A stretch of 64,000 nucleotides of DNA from Aedoeadaptatus coxii. Lineage in GTDB: Bacteria > Bacillota > Clostridia > Tissierellales > Peptoniphilaceae. Below, one piece after another: positions 50,609 to 59,325 of the stretch. The position numbers and the translations under genes were made by a program. A model generated the notes under the pieces. It was not told where the DNA came from, did not search any database, and was given only the letters and a program-made list of their open reading frames with translations. The first letter of the stretch is position 1, and each line of letters opens with the position of its first letter. The stretch is taken from the NCBI RefSeq assembly GCF_903819215.1, contig NZ_CAIJCT010000016.1; one strand, given 5' to 3'.

Positions 50609-51304
50609 ATGATCACTGTTCATAATCTACATAAAAGTTACGGTTCGAAAACACAACGGCTCCACGTTTTAAAAGGCATTACTTTTTCGCTCCCGGAAGG
50701 GTGCCTCGCCTGTTTGTTGGGCCCGTCCGGATCGGGTAAGTCCACCTTGTTAAATATTTTAGGCGGCATCGAATCCATGGACGAAGGGGATATTATTGTG
50801 GCGGGAAATCATCTGGCGCCTATGAATAAAAAAGAGCTGGAACGCTACCGCAGAAAACAATTGGGTTTTGTCTTTCAGTTTTATAATTTGGTAGAAAATT
50901 TAACCGTTCGGGAGAATATTCTGACGGGCGCCTATCTTTCCGACGATCCTTTGGATGTGGATGCTTTGGCGAAGGAATTGGGTATCGCCGATCAGCTCCA
51001 TAAATTCCCCACGGAAATTTCCGGCGGCCAGGCGCAACGTGTTTCCATCGCCCGCGCCATGGCGAAAAAACCCTCTCTCTTTATTTGCGACGAACCCACC
51101 GGCGCCTTGGACTACGAAAGCGCCAAAAGTGTCTTGCATTTAATCGAAGAACTGAATCGTAAATACAAAACCACCATTATCATCGCCACACACAATGAGG
51201 CCATCGCCTCCATGTGCCACGTCGTCCTCCGGCTCCACGACGGCGGTTTAAAATCCTACGAAGAAAATGAACACATTCTCTCCGCCGAGGAGGTGCAATG
51301 GTAA
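50609..51304 (+). CDS. ABC transporter ATP-binding protein (LolD/MacB/FtsE-like)
   Basis: A 231-residue ATPase: Walker A GPSGSGKST near residue 40, signature ISGGQAQRVS, Walker B FICDEPTGALD with the extension typical of the MacB/LolD class, H-loop in ATHNEA. It pairs with the FtsX-type permease whose gene overlaps its end. Such pairs export peptides or lipids, resist antimicrobial peptides, or drive wall hydrolases. No two-component genes are adjacent to narrow this down. Confidence 0.92.
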   Translation: MITVHNLHKSYGSKTQRLHVLKGITFSLPEGCLACLLGPSGSGKSTLLNILGGIESMDEGDIIVAGNHLAPMNKKELERYRRKQLGFVFQFYNLVENLTVRENILTGAYLSDDPLDVDALAKELGIADQLHKFPTEISGGQAQRVSIARAMAKKPSLFICDEPTGALDYESAKSVLHLIEELNRKYKTTIIIATHNEAIASMCHVVLRLHDGGLKSYEENEHILSAEEVQW

Positions 51305-53565
51305 TGAAAAACCCCATTCATCGACGGATTCCGCGACTGTTTTTGAAAAAACCCGGCGTCTATTTACCGCTGTTTTTCATTTCCCTGCTGACGGTGACCT
51401 TTGCGTCTTCCTTTTTTATCAGCCAAAATTCCATTAAACCCCTTTACTACAAGGGGCTTCGGGAAAATAAAGTGGAAGACGGGCAATTTCTCATGGCCAA
51501 TCCGTTGACAAACGAAAGATCGGATGCCATTAAAAAACGAGATGTGGATCTCGTTGAAAATTTTTACAAAGATAGTAAGTGTCGCGTGCCGGGAGACGAC
51601 GACAGGCGGGAGAAAATTCTACGCGTCTTCGCCAATCGCGAAAAAATCAACACCGCCGCCATTCACGCCGGCCGCCTTCCCAAAGCCAAGGGCGAAATCG
51701 CCGTCGCCGCCAATTTTGCAAAAGCCGAAAATCTCGTCCCCGGGGACAAATTAACTCTCGACGGCGAGGATTATAAGATTACGGCCTTAGTGGCCACGCC
51801 GGATTACTCCACGATTTTAAAAACCCAGGGGGATCTGGCAATGGATACGAAACATTTTTCCGTCGCCTTCGTCACAAAAGATGTATTTGATTCCCTGAAA
51901 GAAAAAAATCATTACCTCTACTCTTACAGAAATCACGAGCGCCTTTCGGAAGAAAAAGCCCGGGATCGATTTGAAGACATTCTCTCCGATGCCGAAAAAT
52001 CCGGACCTATTTTAGGTGCCACCACTTTCTACGACAATCGCTGCATCCAATACTTTATCGACGACATGGGCGGCGATGTGCCCATGATGACCATCACCCT
52101 CGTCATTCTCTTTATCTCTCTGGGGTTTATCAGCGCCCTTCAAACCCGCGGGCTGCTGCGGGAAGAAGCGCCGGTCATCGGCACGCTCCTTTCCATGGGG
52201 TACGGAGCGAAAACATTAATTCGCCACTACAGCCTCGTGCCCACCTGCCTGGTTATTTTGTCGGGCATTTTCGGCAATATCCTCGCCTACACAAAAGGCT
52301 ACACCCTTTACGCCGACCTTTATTACACTTCCTATAATCTTCCACCCTTTGTGCCCATTCTTTCGTTGAAGGCCTTCGCCATTACCACCATCATTCCCTT
52401 GGGTATCGTATGGCTCGTCAATCGTCTGCTCCTTTTGCGCTATTTCCGTCTGTCGCCTCTTCGCTTTTTACGGCGGGAATTTTACCGCAAAAAAAGAAAG
52501 AACGCCCCGACGTTCGACGGATTTCCCTTTAAGCGCGCCGCCCGCCTGCGCATTTTGTCTGAAAACCGCTTAAATGTTCTCGCCCTTTTCTTCGGAATGT
52601 TTGTGGGAAATCTCCTGCTCCTCTTTTCTGTCGCCCTGGGTCCCATGTTCGACGACTATGCGGATTCCGTTAAAAAGGACATGAAGTATAATTATACCTA
52701 TCTTGTGAAGGCAGCCGACCCCGACGTTCACGGAGTTAAGGGACTGAGCCTCACCATGGATTACAAAAAAGGCGAGGAGAAAACACAACTCAATGTGCTG
52801 GGCCCCGATCAACATACGGCCTTTGACGGTGACTTGCCCTCATCCATGAAGCCCCATGACGTGGTGATTTCCACAGGCCTCGCCCATCGAGATAACTTGG
52901 ACATCGGCGATGCCATCGAGGTAAAACTTCCCGGCTCGAAACACTACAAAACATTACATGTCGCCGCCATTGCCCACGACATTCACTCGATTCAAGCCCT
53001 TATGCCCATGGACAATCTCAACCGATTGATCGACAAAGACCCGGGAAATTTTAATCTCTATTGGTCCGATACGCCCTTAAAAATTAACGACGATCTACTG
53101 ATTACCACCATCGATCGCGACAAAACGGGAGCCTACCTGGAAGCTTTTCTGGAAAACTTCGACGGCGCCCTGCGTACCACCTGTATTTTGGCCATTGTTT
53201 TCTACTTTACTCTGGTCTACACCGTCAGCAAGCTGATCTTGGAAAAATCGCAAAAAGATATTTGCTACCTGAAAATTTTCGGCTACGGAGACGGCGAAGT
53301 GGCCTCCATTTATTTACTGGGCATGACCATCGCCGTGGCTCTCTTTTATCCCTTGAGCCTCCCCATCTTCGATCGCCTTGTGCGCTATCTCTTCGCCCTT
53401 TCCATTTCCAAACTCTCCGTCTACATGGAACCCCACTTCGCCATGACGAGCTACCTTTACATTTACGCGCTGGATCTCGCAGTCTTTGTCGCCGCCCAAT
53501 GGTTGGGACGACGGAAGATTAAAGCTTTAAATATGGTGGAAGAACTGAAAAAAGTCAGCGGCTAA
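51298..53565 (+). CDS. FtsX-family ABC transporter permease
   Basis: A 755-residue membrane protein with an N-terminal helix (about 20-45), a large extracytoplasmic domain (about 50-260), three helices around 265-400, a second extracytoplasmic domain near 455-620 and three C-terminal helices. This is the duplicated-FtsX layout. The start overlaps the ATPase gene; an internal ATG two codons on is equally possible. The substrate is unknown. Confidence 0.88.
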   Translation: MVMKNPIHRRIPRLFLKKPGVYLPLFFISLLTVTFASSFFISQNSIKPLYYKGLRENKVEDGQFLMANPLTNERSDAIKKRDVDLVENFYKDSKCRVPGDDDRREKILRVFANREKINTAAIHAGRLPKAKGEIAVAANFAKAENLVPGDKLTLDGEDYKITALVATPDYSTILKTQGDLAMDTKHFSVAFVTKDVFDSLKEKNHYLYSYRNHERLSEEKARDRFEDILSDAEKSGPILGATTFYDNRCIQYFIDDMGGDVPMMTITLVILFISLGFISALQTRGLLREEAPVIGTLLSMGYGAKTLIRHYSLVPTCLVILSGIFGNILAYTKGYTLYADLYYTSYNLPPFVPILSLKAFAITTIIPLGIVWLVNRLLLLRYFRLSPLRFLRREFYRKKRKNAPTFDGFPFKRAARLRILSENRLNVLALFFGMFVGNLLLLFSVALGPMFDDYADSVKKDMKYNYTYLVKAADPDVHGVKGLSLTMDYKKGEEKTQLNVLGPDQHTAFDGDLPSSMKPHDVVISTGLAHRDNLDIGDAIEVKLPGSKHYKTLHVAAIAHDIHSIQALMPMDNLNRLIDKDPGNFNLYWSDTPLKINDDLLITTIDRDKTGAYLEAFLENFDGALRTTCILAIVFYFTLVYTVSKLILEKSQKDICYLKIFGYGDGEVASIYLLGMTIAVALFYPLSLPIFDRLVRYLFALSISKLSVYMEPHFAMTSYLYIYALDLAVFVAAQWLGRRKIKALNMVEELKKVSG

Positions 53566-53593
53566 ATTACCTCTTTTTGTCAATTTGCCCATT

Positions 53594-53620
53594 AAAAAAA
53601 GCCCTCTCGGGGGCTTTTTT
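53594..53620. terminator. Bidirectional terminator between the ABC permease and SLH genes
   Basis: AAAAAAGCCC pairs with GGGCTTTTTT around a short loop; both strands have T runs and the genes converge here. Confidence 0.88.
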
Positions 53621-54649
53621 CTATTTTCCTACTTGTACCCAACGGTCGACGGCCTTTCTGTTTTGTTTTTCCATGACCCGATGGGTATTGGCGCCGTCCA
53701 ACAAATCGTAATATGCCCAGTGATTCGGGCGCACGTCGATAAAGCTCACCATGCGATCCATGTGCGTGGTTTCTCTAAAACTTGCGGCGGTAGTCTTCCG
53801 ACCCATGGCGCGATTTAACATGGCCACAGCTTCCGCCCGTGTGACGTGGCGATTGGGATGGAATTTTCCGTCGCCGTAGCCTGAAATCCATCCGCTGTTA
53901 TAGGCTCTGCCGATGGAACGGCTCGCCCAATGGCCGTAGCTGTCCCTAAAGGGATGGCCTGTGGCTTTGGCAGCCGGCGCAAAACGACACAACATGCTGG
54001 CAAATTCCGCCCGCGTCATGCCGCGATTGGGGTGGAATGTATTGTCGGGATAACCGCGCAAAATACCCTTGCGGCTCACATAATCGACGGCCGTGGTGTA
54101 CCAGCCGCCCGATGCATCGCGGAAGCCGCTTTTTTTAATGCCTCGAAGGGTCGTCTTCCCCGTCTCGATGCGAGCCACCATCATGGCCACTTCCGCGCGG
54201 CTCACGACGACGTTGGGGTTCATGTAATGGCGATGGCCGGAAACATAGGCGCGACGTTCCATGGTCGCCAACGTTTCCGCCGGCGCTTTAAATTCGCCGT
54301 TGTGATCGTCTTTTGCCACGAGTACATCGCCGATGCGAATGGCGCGCGTCAAGGTAATTTGGAAGCGACCGTTTCCGTCGCTCGTTCCCTTGCCCATAAC
54401 CACCGATGTTGCGTCGTAAATAGTTATGTTGGCGTTAGGCGCACCAAATCCCGTTACCGTGCGCATTCCCGTTACGATGGGATCCATAAACACGCCGTGG
54501 GGAGTTTCTTTTTCCGCCGGAACATTTTCCTTTGCGGTCATGTTTGCCGGGTTCCGTTCATTTTCGGGGTTTACGCTTTCTGCATTTTCCGCCATAACAG
54601 GCGCTGTCCAAAGTAGTAGGCAAATAATTGCCGCAACGAATTTTTTCAT
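53621..54649 (-). CDS. Secreted SLH-domain surface protein (short)
   Basis: A 342-residue protein: signal peptide (about 1-20, ending VMA-EN), a Glu/Asn-rich linker, one small Ig-like module (about 55-130; TVTGFGAPNANITIYD resembles the module of the larger SLH protein) and three SLH repeats (YVSGHRHYMNPNVVVSRAE, GILRGYPDNTFHPNRGMTRAE, GWISGYGDGKFHPNRHVTRAE). It is anchored to wall polymer. It precedes the DUF1232 gene on the opposite side of the operon order (9 bp gap). Confidence 0.9.
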   Translation of the reverse strand: MKKFVAAIICLLLWTAPVMAENAESVNPENERNPANMTAKENVPAEKETPHGVFMDPIVTGMRTVTGFGAPNANITIYDATSVVMGKGTSDGNGRFQITLTRAIRIGDVLVAKDDHNGEFKAPAETLATMERRAYVSGHRHYMNPNVVVSRAEVAMMVARIETGKTTLRGIKKSGFRDASGGWYTTAVDYVSRKGILRGYPDNTFHPNRGMTRAEFASMLCRFAPAAKATGHPFRDSYGHWASRSIGRAYNSGWISGYGDGKFHPNRHVTRAEAVAMLNRAMGRKTTAASFRETTHMDRMVSFIDVRPNHWAYYDLLDGANTHRVMEKQNRKAVDRWVQVGK

Positions 54650-54658
54650 AAGTCCTCC

Positions 54659-55090
54659 TTATGCGTCTTCTTCGATTACGGTGTACCCTTCCAAATCGGG
54701 AGCGTCTACCCGCTCCTCTTCACTTTTCTTCCATTGACGATAATCGGCGATCTCCTTGGATAATTTCGACATGACGTAGACCAGGACGCCGAGATCGTCT
54801 GCAAAACCGATGGCAAAAATGAAATCCGGCACGATATCCATGGGATTGACGAGGTATAAAAGCCCTGCCACGATCATGAGAATATTCTTTTTGCCGATGC
54901 CCCTATAGCGTCCGCTTACCGTATCTTTCACCATGTGAACGAGAAGCTCCGCCTCCGATTGCACTCGGGAAAAACGTTGCTTTCCCCGCAAAAGGGAAAA
55001 GCTGTCTTTCGCCAGTTTTTCCAGCCGCTCGGGATCGGAAATCACTCTCCGCGCCCGATGCGATTTACTATTGAGTATGGATTCCCACAT
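54659..55090 (-). CDS. DUF1232 (YkvA-like) membrane protein
   Basis: A 143-residue protein with the DUF1232 core LYLVNPMDIVPDFIFAIGFADDLGVL, which includes a membrane-inserting stretch and the conserved D-x-x-P-D. Flanking basic N-terminal and acidic C-terminal tails are typical. Function of the family is unknown. It lies between pyrE and the SLH gene, both within 10 bp, so all are probably co-transcribed. Confidence 0.88.
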   Translation of the reverse strand: MWESILNSKSHRARRVISDPERLEKLAKDSFSLLRGKQRFSRVQSEAELLVHMVKDTVSGRYRGIGKKNILMIVAGLLYLVNPMDIVPDFIFAIGFADDLGVLVYVMSKLSKEIADYRQWKKSEEERVDAPDLEGYTVIEEDA

Positions 55091-55099
55091 GGCACGTTC

Positions 55100-55726
55100 C
55101 TAATGAATCCAACTGCTGTCGTAGGGATCTTGACGCCATGTGTTCAGGCGATCCCGTTCATCTGACGTTAATTTTCCCTGCTCCACCGCCACATCGGCGA
55201 GTTCCGGGAAGTTGGCGAGGGAAACATGTTGAAAGCCCGACGCTTTAAAATTATCTTCGGCAACTTTTAAATCGTAACTGAAAATGGATACGATGCCGAC
55301 AACTTCCAGGCCTTCCGCTTCACAGGCTTTAGCGGCGTCGATGGAGCTTCCTCCCGTGGAGAAAAGATCTTCCACGACTACGACTTTTTCGCCTTTTTTA
55401 AAGGCGCCTTCAATGCGCTTATTCTTGCCGTGATCTTTCGCCTTGCCGCGAATAAAGCCGCTTGGCTTATTTAAAATCCAGGACACGTAGGATGCGTGGG
55501 GAATACCCGCCGTCGCCGTTCCGAGAATGCCTTCGGCTTCGGGGAAATGTTTTTCCACAAGATCGGCGAGACCTTCCTCGATAATTTTACGCTCTTCGGG
55601 ATAGGAAAGAATCAGGCGATTGTCGCAGTAAATCGGGCTCTTAATTCCCGATGCCCATGTGTAAGGTTCATTGGGCGAAAGGCTGACGGCGCCGATTTTA
55701 AGTAAAATATCGCAAACAGATTTCAT
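55100..55726 (-). CDS. pyrE: Orotate phosphoribosyltransferase
   Basis: A 208-residue PRTase. The PRPP loop reads VVVEDLFSTGGSS and the flexible loop contains RGKAKDHGKNKRIEG; the N-terminal SPNEPYTWASGIKSPIYCDNR is the orotate-binding region. It makes OMP from orotate. It overlaps pyrF by 4 bp, and the two complete the end of UMP synthesis. Confidence 0.96.
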   Translation of the reverse strand: MKSVCDILLKIGAVSLSPNEPYTWASGIKSPIYCDNRLILSYPEERKIIEEGLADLVEKHFPEAEGILGTATAGIPHASYVSWILNKPSGFIRGKAKDHGKNKRIEGAFKKGEKVVVVEDLFSTGGSSIDAAKACEAEGLEVVGIVSIFSYDLKVAEDNFKASGFQHVSLANFPELADVAVEQGKLTSDERDRLNTWRQDPYDSSWIH

Positions 55727-56436
55727 TCATTACCTCCTAAAAAATCACGTCGAATGGCGGAGTAAGCGCTTAAGGGATCGTCGGCTTTTGTAATGGGGCG
55801 GCCGACGACGATAAAGTCTACGCCGATTTTTCGCGCATCCTCCGGCGTCACCACCCTTTTTTGATCTCCGGCGCTCGCCCCTTTCGGTCGAATGCCCGGG
55901 CACACCAAAGGGAAAGAGGAGCCGATGGTCTTCCTGAGATACTCCCCTTCCATGGCCGAGGAGACGATGCCGTCGCACCCTGCGGAAAGCGCCATTTTCG
56001 CGAGGCCTTCCACCGTCTCTTCCACGCTGTGATTTTCGCCGAGAAGCGCTTCTTTACGCCCTTCGTCGGAAAAAGACGTGAGCACGGTGACGCCGAGGAG
56101 AATGGGGGGATGCTCCATATCGTTTATCGCCTCTTTCGCGCGGGAGAACATTTCCCGCCCGCCCGATGCGTGGAGCGTCAGCATGTCGACGCCTAATCCC
56201 TTGAGGGAGTTCACGGCGCCTGCCACCGTATTGGGGATGTCGTGTAATTTTAAATCTAAAAATACGGGATAGCCTTCCGCCTTCAATTTCTTTACAAATT
56301 CCGGCCCGGCGGCGTAGAAAAGTTCCATGCCCACTTTTACAAAAGGCTTTTCCTCCAAGGATTTAAAATGATCTAAAAAGGCCCACGCCTTTTCCGCCGA
56401 AGGAAAGTCCAGGGCGATAATAACATCAGATTTCAT
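55723..56436 (-). CDS. pyrF: Orotidine-5'-phosphate decarboxylase
   Basis: A 237-residue TIM barrel. IALDFPSAEKA holds the first Asp, VFLDLKLHDIPNT is the catalytic D-x-K-x-x-D-I motif, and the phosphate-binding end reads CPGIRPKG and DFIVVGRPITKA. It decarboxylates OMP to UMP. A TATACT -10-like element is about 40 bases upstream; no PyrR-type attenuator is visible. Confidence 0.97.
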   Translation of the reverse strand: MKSDVIIALDFPSAEKAWAFLDHFKSLEEKPFVKVGMELFYAAGPEFVKKLKAEGYPVFLDLKLHDIPNTVAGAVNSLKGLGVDMLTLHASGGREMFSRAKEAINDMEHPPILLGVTVLTSFSDEGRKEALLGENHSVEETVEGLAKMALSAGCDGIVSSAMEGEYLRKTIGSSFPLVCPGIRPKGASAGDQKRVVTPEDARKIGVDFIVVGRPITKADDPLSAYSAIRRDFLGGNE

Positions 56437-56600
56437 GCAATACTCCTTTTTCCAACAATCGTTTTCTTATTTTAGTATATACCGAAATCCCTACTTAATG
56501 AAACCGGTAAAAGTTAAGAGAAAGAAAAGACCTTTGATTCCGTCGAAAAGTTTTATGAAAATTTATTTTATTTTCGATAGTCGTTCCCGTTAAAATCGAT

Positions 56601-56606
56601 TATAAT
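56601..56606 (+). promoter_or_regulatory. -10 element of the cysteine desulfidase gene
   Basis: TATAAT 29 bases before the ATG, with GAGGAG between. The -35 is not clear. Confidence 0.5.
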
Positions 56607-56634
56607 GGATTGAATGAAATGAGGAGAAAAAGTA

Positions 56635-57900
56635 ATGAACTACAAAGATTATTTAAAAAGAGAATTAAAAGTGGCCTTCGGCTGTACGGAGCCCATCGCC
56701 TTGGCATATGCCGCCGCCAAGGCTCGGGAAGTTTTAGGCGAAGTGCCTGAAAAAATCGACGCCGATCTTTCCGCCAATATGATAAAAAACGCCAACAGCG
56801 TCTACGTCCCGGGCACGGAAGGGCGCAAGGGAAGCGCTATTTCCATCGCCGCCGGCGCTCTTTTAGGCGACCCTTCAAAGGAATTGGAAGTCCTCGCCCA
56901 TATTGACAAAAGCGGACTCGAAGATTGCGATACGTTTATTCGTGAAAATCGCATTCACATCGCCCTCAAAGAAAATGTAGCCAATCTCTACATTCAGATT
57001 ACGGCTTACGCCGGCGATTCCTACGCCAAAGTTCGCATCGTCGACGAGCACACCAATATCGTTCACGTGGAAAAAAACGGAGAAGTGCTTTTCCATAAAA
57101 ACGAAAGCGTGGAAGAAGAGGTGCAGGTCGATTTTACCTTCGATCAAATTTACGATTACGCCCAAACCGCGGATTTAAAAGATTTTGAAGAACTTTTAAA
57201 TCTTGAAATCCAATACAACGGCGCCATCGCTAAAGAAGGCATCGACAATCCTTGGGGATCCGGCATCGGCCGTTTGATTCTCGACGCTCGCCCCGACGAT
57301 TTGCGGGAAAAAATCGCCGCCTACACCGCCGCCGGAAGCGACGCCCGTATGTCCGGCGCGGAAAACCCGGTGGTCATTAATTCGGGATCGGGCAATCAGG
57401 GGATTTCCATTTCCGTTCCCCTTATCCTCTATGCAAAAGAAAAAAATCTTCCCCGCGAAACTCTTTTAAGAGGCCTTTTGTTTTCCAATCTCTTAGGGCT
57501 CTACCAAAAGAAAAACATCGGCAAGCTTTCCGCTTTTTGCGGCGTCGTTTCCGCCGCCTCCGCCGCCATTTGCGGCATCGCCTTTTTAAATGGCGACGAT
57601 AAGGAGATCATAAAGGAAACACTTTCCAATGCCCTCGCCGTCAACGGCGGCATTCTCTGCGACGGCGCAAAAGCTTCCTGCGCCATGAAGATCGCTTCCA
57701 GTTTGCGCAACGGCTTTTTAGCATACGATCAGGCAGTGGCGGGCCGATCCTTCCACGCCAATGACGGCGTCGTGAAAAAAGACATCGACGATACTCTGGA
57801 AGTTATGGGAAATATTGCGCGCTACGGTATGAAAAAAACCGACGAGGTTATTTTAAATGAGGTACTCGGCAATCGAGACTACATTAAGGAATTTGAATAG
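56635..57900 (+). CDS. L-cysteine desulfidase / UPF0597 (CdsB, CyuA-like)
   Basis: A 421-residue protein of the serine-dehydratase-alpha-like family. Candidate [4Fe-4S] cysteines are in FGCTEPIA near residue 17 and in SAFCGVV, AAICGIAF and GGILCDGAKASCAMK near the C-terminus. Members degrade L-cysteine to pyruvate, sulfide and ammonia. Single gene with its own terminator. A role in cysteine detoxification or fermentation is likely; another small substrate cannot be ruled out. Confidence 0.85.
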   Translation: MNYKDYLKRELKVAFGCTEPIALAYAAAKAREVLGEVPEKIDADLSANMIKNANSVYVPGTEGRKGSAISIAAGALLGDPSKELEVLAHIDKSGLEDCDTFIRENRIHIALKENVANLYIQITAYAGDSYAKVRIVDEHTNIVHVEKNGEVLFHKNESVEEEVQVDFTFDQIYDYAQTADLKDFEELLNLEIQYNGAIAKEGIDNPWGSGIGRLILDARPDDLREKIAAYTAAGSDARMSGAENPVVINSGSGNQGISISVPLILYAKEKNLPRETLLRGLLFSNLLGLYQKKNIGKLSAFCGVVSAASAAICGIAFLNGDDKEIIKETLSNALAVNGGILCDGAKASCAMKIASSLRNGFLAYDQAVAGRSFHANDGVVKKDIDDTLEVMGNIARYGMKKTDEVILNEVLGNRDYIKEFE

Positions 57901-57905
57901 AAAAT

Positions 57906-57942
57906 AAAAAAAGGCTTTGAGTCGACACTCATAGCCTTTTTT
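57906..57942 (+). terminator. Terminator of the cysteine desulfidase gene
   Basis: AAAAAAGGCT-T-TGAG pairs with CTCA-TAGCCTTTTTT with a small mismatch, followed by T runs on the plus strand. Confidence 0.85.
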
Positions 57943-57947
57943 ATTTT

Positions 57948-58315
57948 GGTTCTAAAATATCCATTGGGGGTCACTCTAAATCTCCTCAGTGGATATTTTT
58001 ATGCAAAAAGATATTCGATCGGTACCATTTTATTCGTCAAATCCACTGTCATTGGAAAATGTTCGGAAGCGGGAGCAGAAACGGATGACGGTGAAGGAGA
58101 GAAAGTGGTTTAAAAGGAGCCGCAGTCTGTTAAAAAAGCCGGCGAAGCACTTAACAGAAGAGGGAAAGAATCTTGTCGCTTTCGGGATGCGCAACTTTCA
58201 TCATTTCAGAACCAAAATACTCTTAGTCTGTGCGAAAGACGAGTGATTTAAGATCTACGGGAAAACAAAAAGGAGCCTAGTTTTCACTAGACTCCCCAAT
58301 GGTTGACATAGAACC
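57948..58315 (+). mobile_element. Decayed ISL3-like insertion sequence, 368 bp, both terminal repeats present
   Basis: The ends are inverted: GGTTCTA-N7-CCATTGGGG at the left (57948-57970) and its complement at the right (58293-58315), where the right end reads GGTTCTATGTCAACCATTGG on the minus strand. ISL3-family ends have this look. Between them is only a C-terminal-side transposase fragment. No 8-bp target duplication is evident, so the insertion is old or rearranged. Confidence 0.65.
57989..58246 (+). pseudogene. Fragment of ISL3-family transposase
   Basis: The 85-codon open frame contains VKERKWFKRSRSLLKKPAKHL and LTEEGKNLV, matching by eye the region of ISL3 transposases with the FKRSR-LLLK and LTEE-K patterns. 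The catalytic residues on either side are missing. It lies inside the inverted repeats described above. I treat it as non-functional. Confidence 0.55.
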
Positions 58316-58379
58316 TAAATAAGGGCGAAATGTCCCCAAGGGACGAACCGCGAGCTGTTATGGTCGATAGCAGGTCGGC

Positions 58380-59315
58380 TTATTGGAGATATTGATCCAA
58401 AAAGCTGCCTACCGTCTTCATATACTCATCATTTTTTCTATAGGGGTAAGTGGCGTGTTTGTAGCTGGTTACCGTCTCCATTTTCTTTTGATCGTGGCTT
58501 ACTGCGGAGAATAAATCTTCCGCCATGGAAGGCGGCGTCAGCTTGTCGTCTTTTGAATTCGTAATTAAGACAGGTTTCGATACCTTTTTCATAGCGCGAA
58601 CGCCGTCCATATCCTTGAAAGACGCGCCGATCTTAAACTTTGAATAAAGACTTCCCGTCGCCGATAGATACTCTATGGGAATGTTCTGATTCTCGGCAAT
58701 GGACGCCATTTCATTTTCTATCATAACGCGCCCGTCGGACACCGGCGAATCCAGTATAAGGCAATCGATTAAAGAATCGTCTTCTCCTGCGGCTAAAACG
58801 GCTGTAAGAACCCCCATGGATTCGCCCCATAAGGCAACCTTGCCGCCTTTATAAGCGGGGGCAATATAATTTAAGACCGCCAAAGCATCTCGAGATTCCA
58901 AGGCTCCGAAAGTATTATATTCTTTTTGATTCTCCCCGGAGTTTCGTTGGTCATAAGCTATTACATCGAAACCTTTTTGTAAAAAGCCTTCCATAAGAGG
59001 AGCCAAAGTTTCTTTCGTTCCACCCATGCCGTGAATCATACATACAACATTTTGATTGCCCTCTCTTTTTACAAGAAGGGCCGGGATAGCATCGGACTCG
59101 CCGGAATCTTTAACGAGAACTTCTTTCACAGCATATTTCTTTTCAAGTTCATGAATCTGACGCTCAAAACCCTTTGCGTTTTTGATCGTTTCCTCTCGCT
59201 TCGCTGCATTGGAAAAGCCGCCGAATACCTGTTCCCCGATATAGAAAGAAAAACCTGTAAAGGCAAGCAAAACGACGATGAGTACGATGATGACAGCTCT
59301 TAATACCTTATTCAT
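58380..59315 (-). CDS. Membrane-anchored alpha/beta hydrolase
   Basis: Started at MNKVLRAVII after AAAGGTGG (311 residues). An N-terminal membrane helix (about 4-25) leads to an exported or membrane-facing hydrolase domain: MIHGMGGTKE oxyanion segment, nucleophile in GESMGVL, acid in NSKDDKLTP, histidine in YKHATYP. It resembles the YqkD/BAAT-like serine hydrolases. It ends a minus-strand run that begins with the M18 peptidase. Confidence 0.82.
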   Translation of the reverse strand: MNKVLRAVIIVLIVVLLAFTGFSFYIGEQVFGGFSNAAKREETIKNAKGFERQIHELEKKYAVKEVLVKDSGESDAIPALLVKREGNQNVVCMIHGMGGTKETLAPLMEGFLQKGFDVIAYDQRNSGENQKEYNTFGALESRDALAVLNYIAPAYKGGKVALWGESMGVLTAVLAAGEDDSLIDCLILDSPVSDGRVMIENEMASIAENQNIPIEYLSATGSLYSKFKIGASFKDMDGVRAMKKVSKPVLITNSKDDKLTPPSMAEDLFSAVSHDQKKMETVTSYKHATYPYRKNDEYMKTVGSFLDQYLQ

Positions 59316-59325
59316 AGCCACCTTT

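Noticed and set aside
53930..54616. A 228-codon plus-strand open frame opposite the short SLH protein
   Set aside because: The minus strand encodes signal peptide and SLH repeats; this is an antisense shadow.
57940..58323. 8-bp target duplication around the ISL3-like remnant
   Set aside because: The flanks (TTTATTTT and TAAATAAG) do not match.
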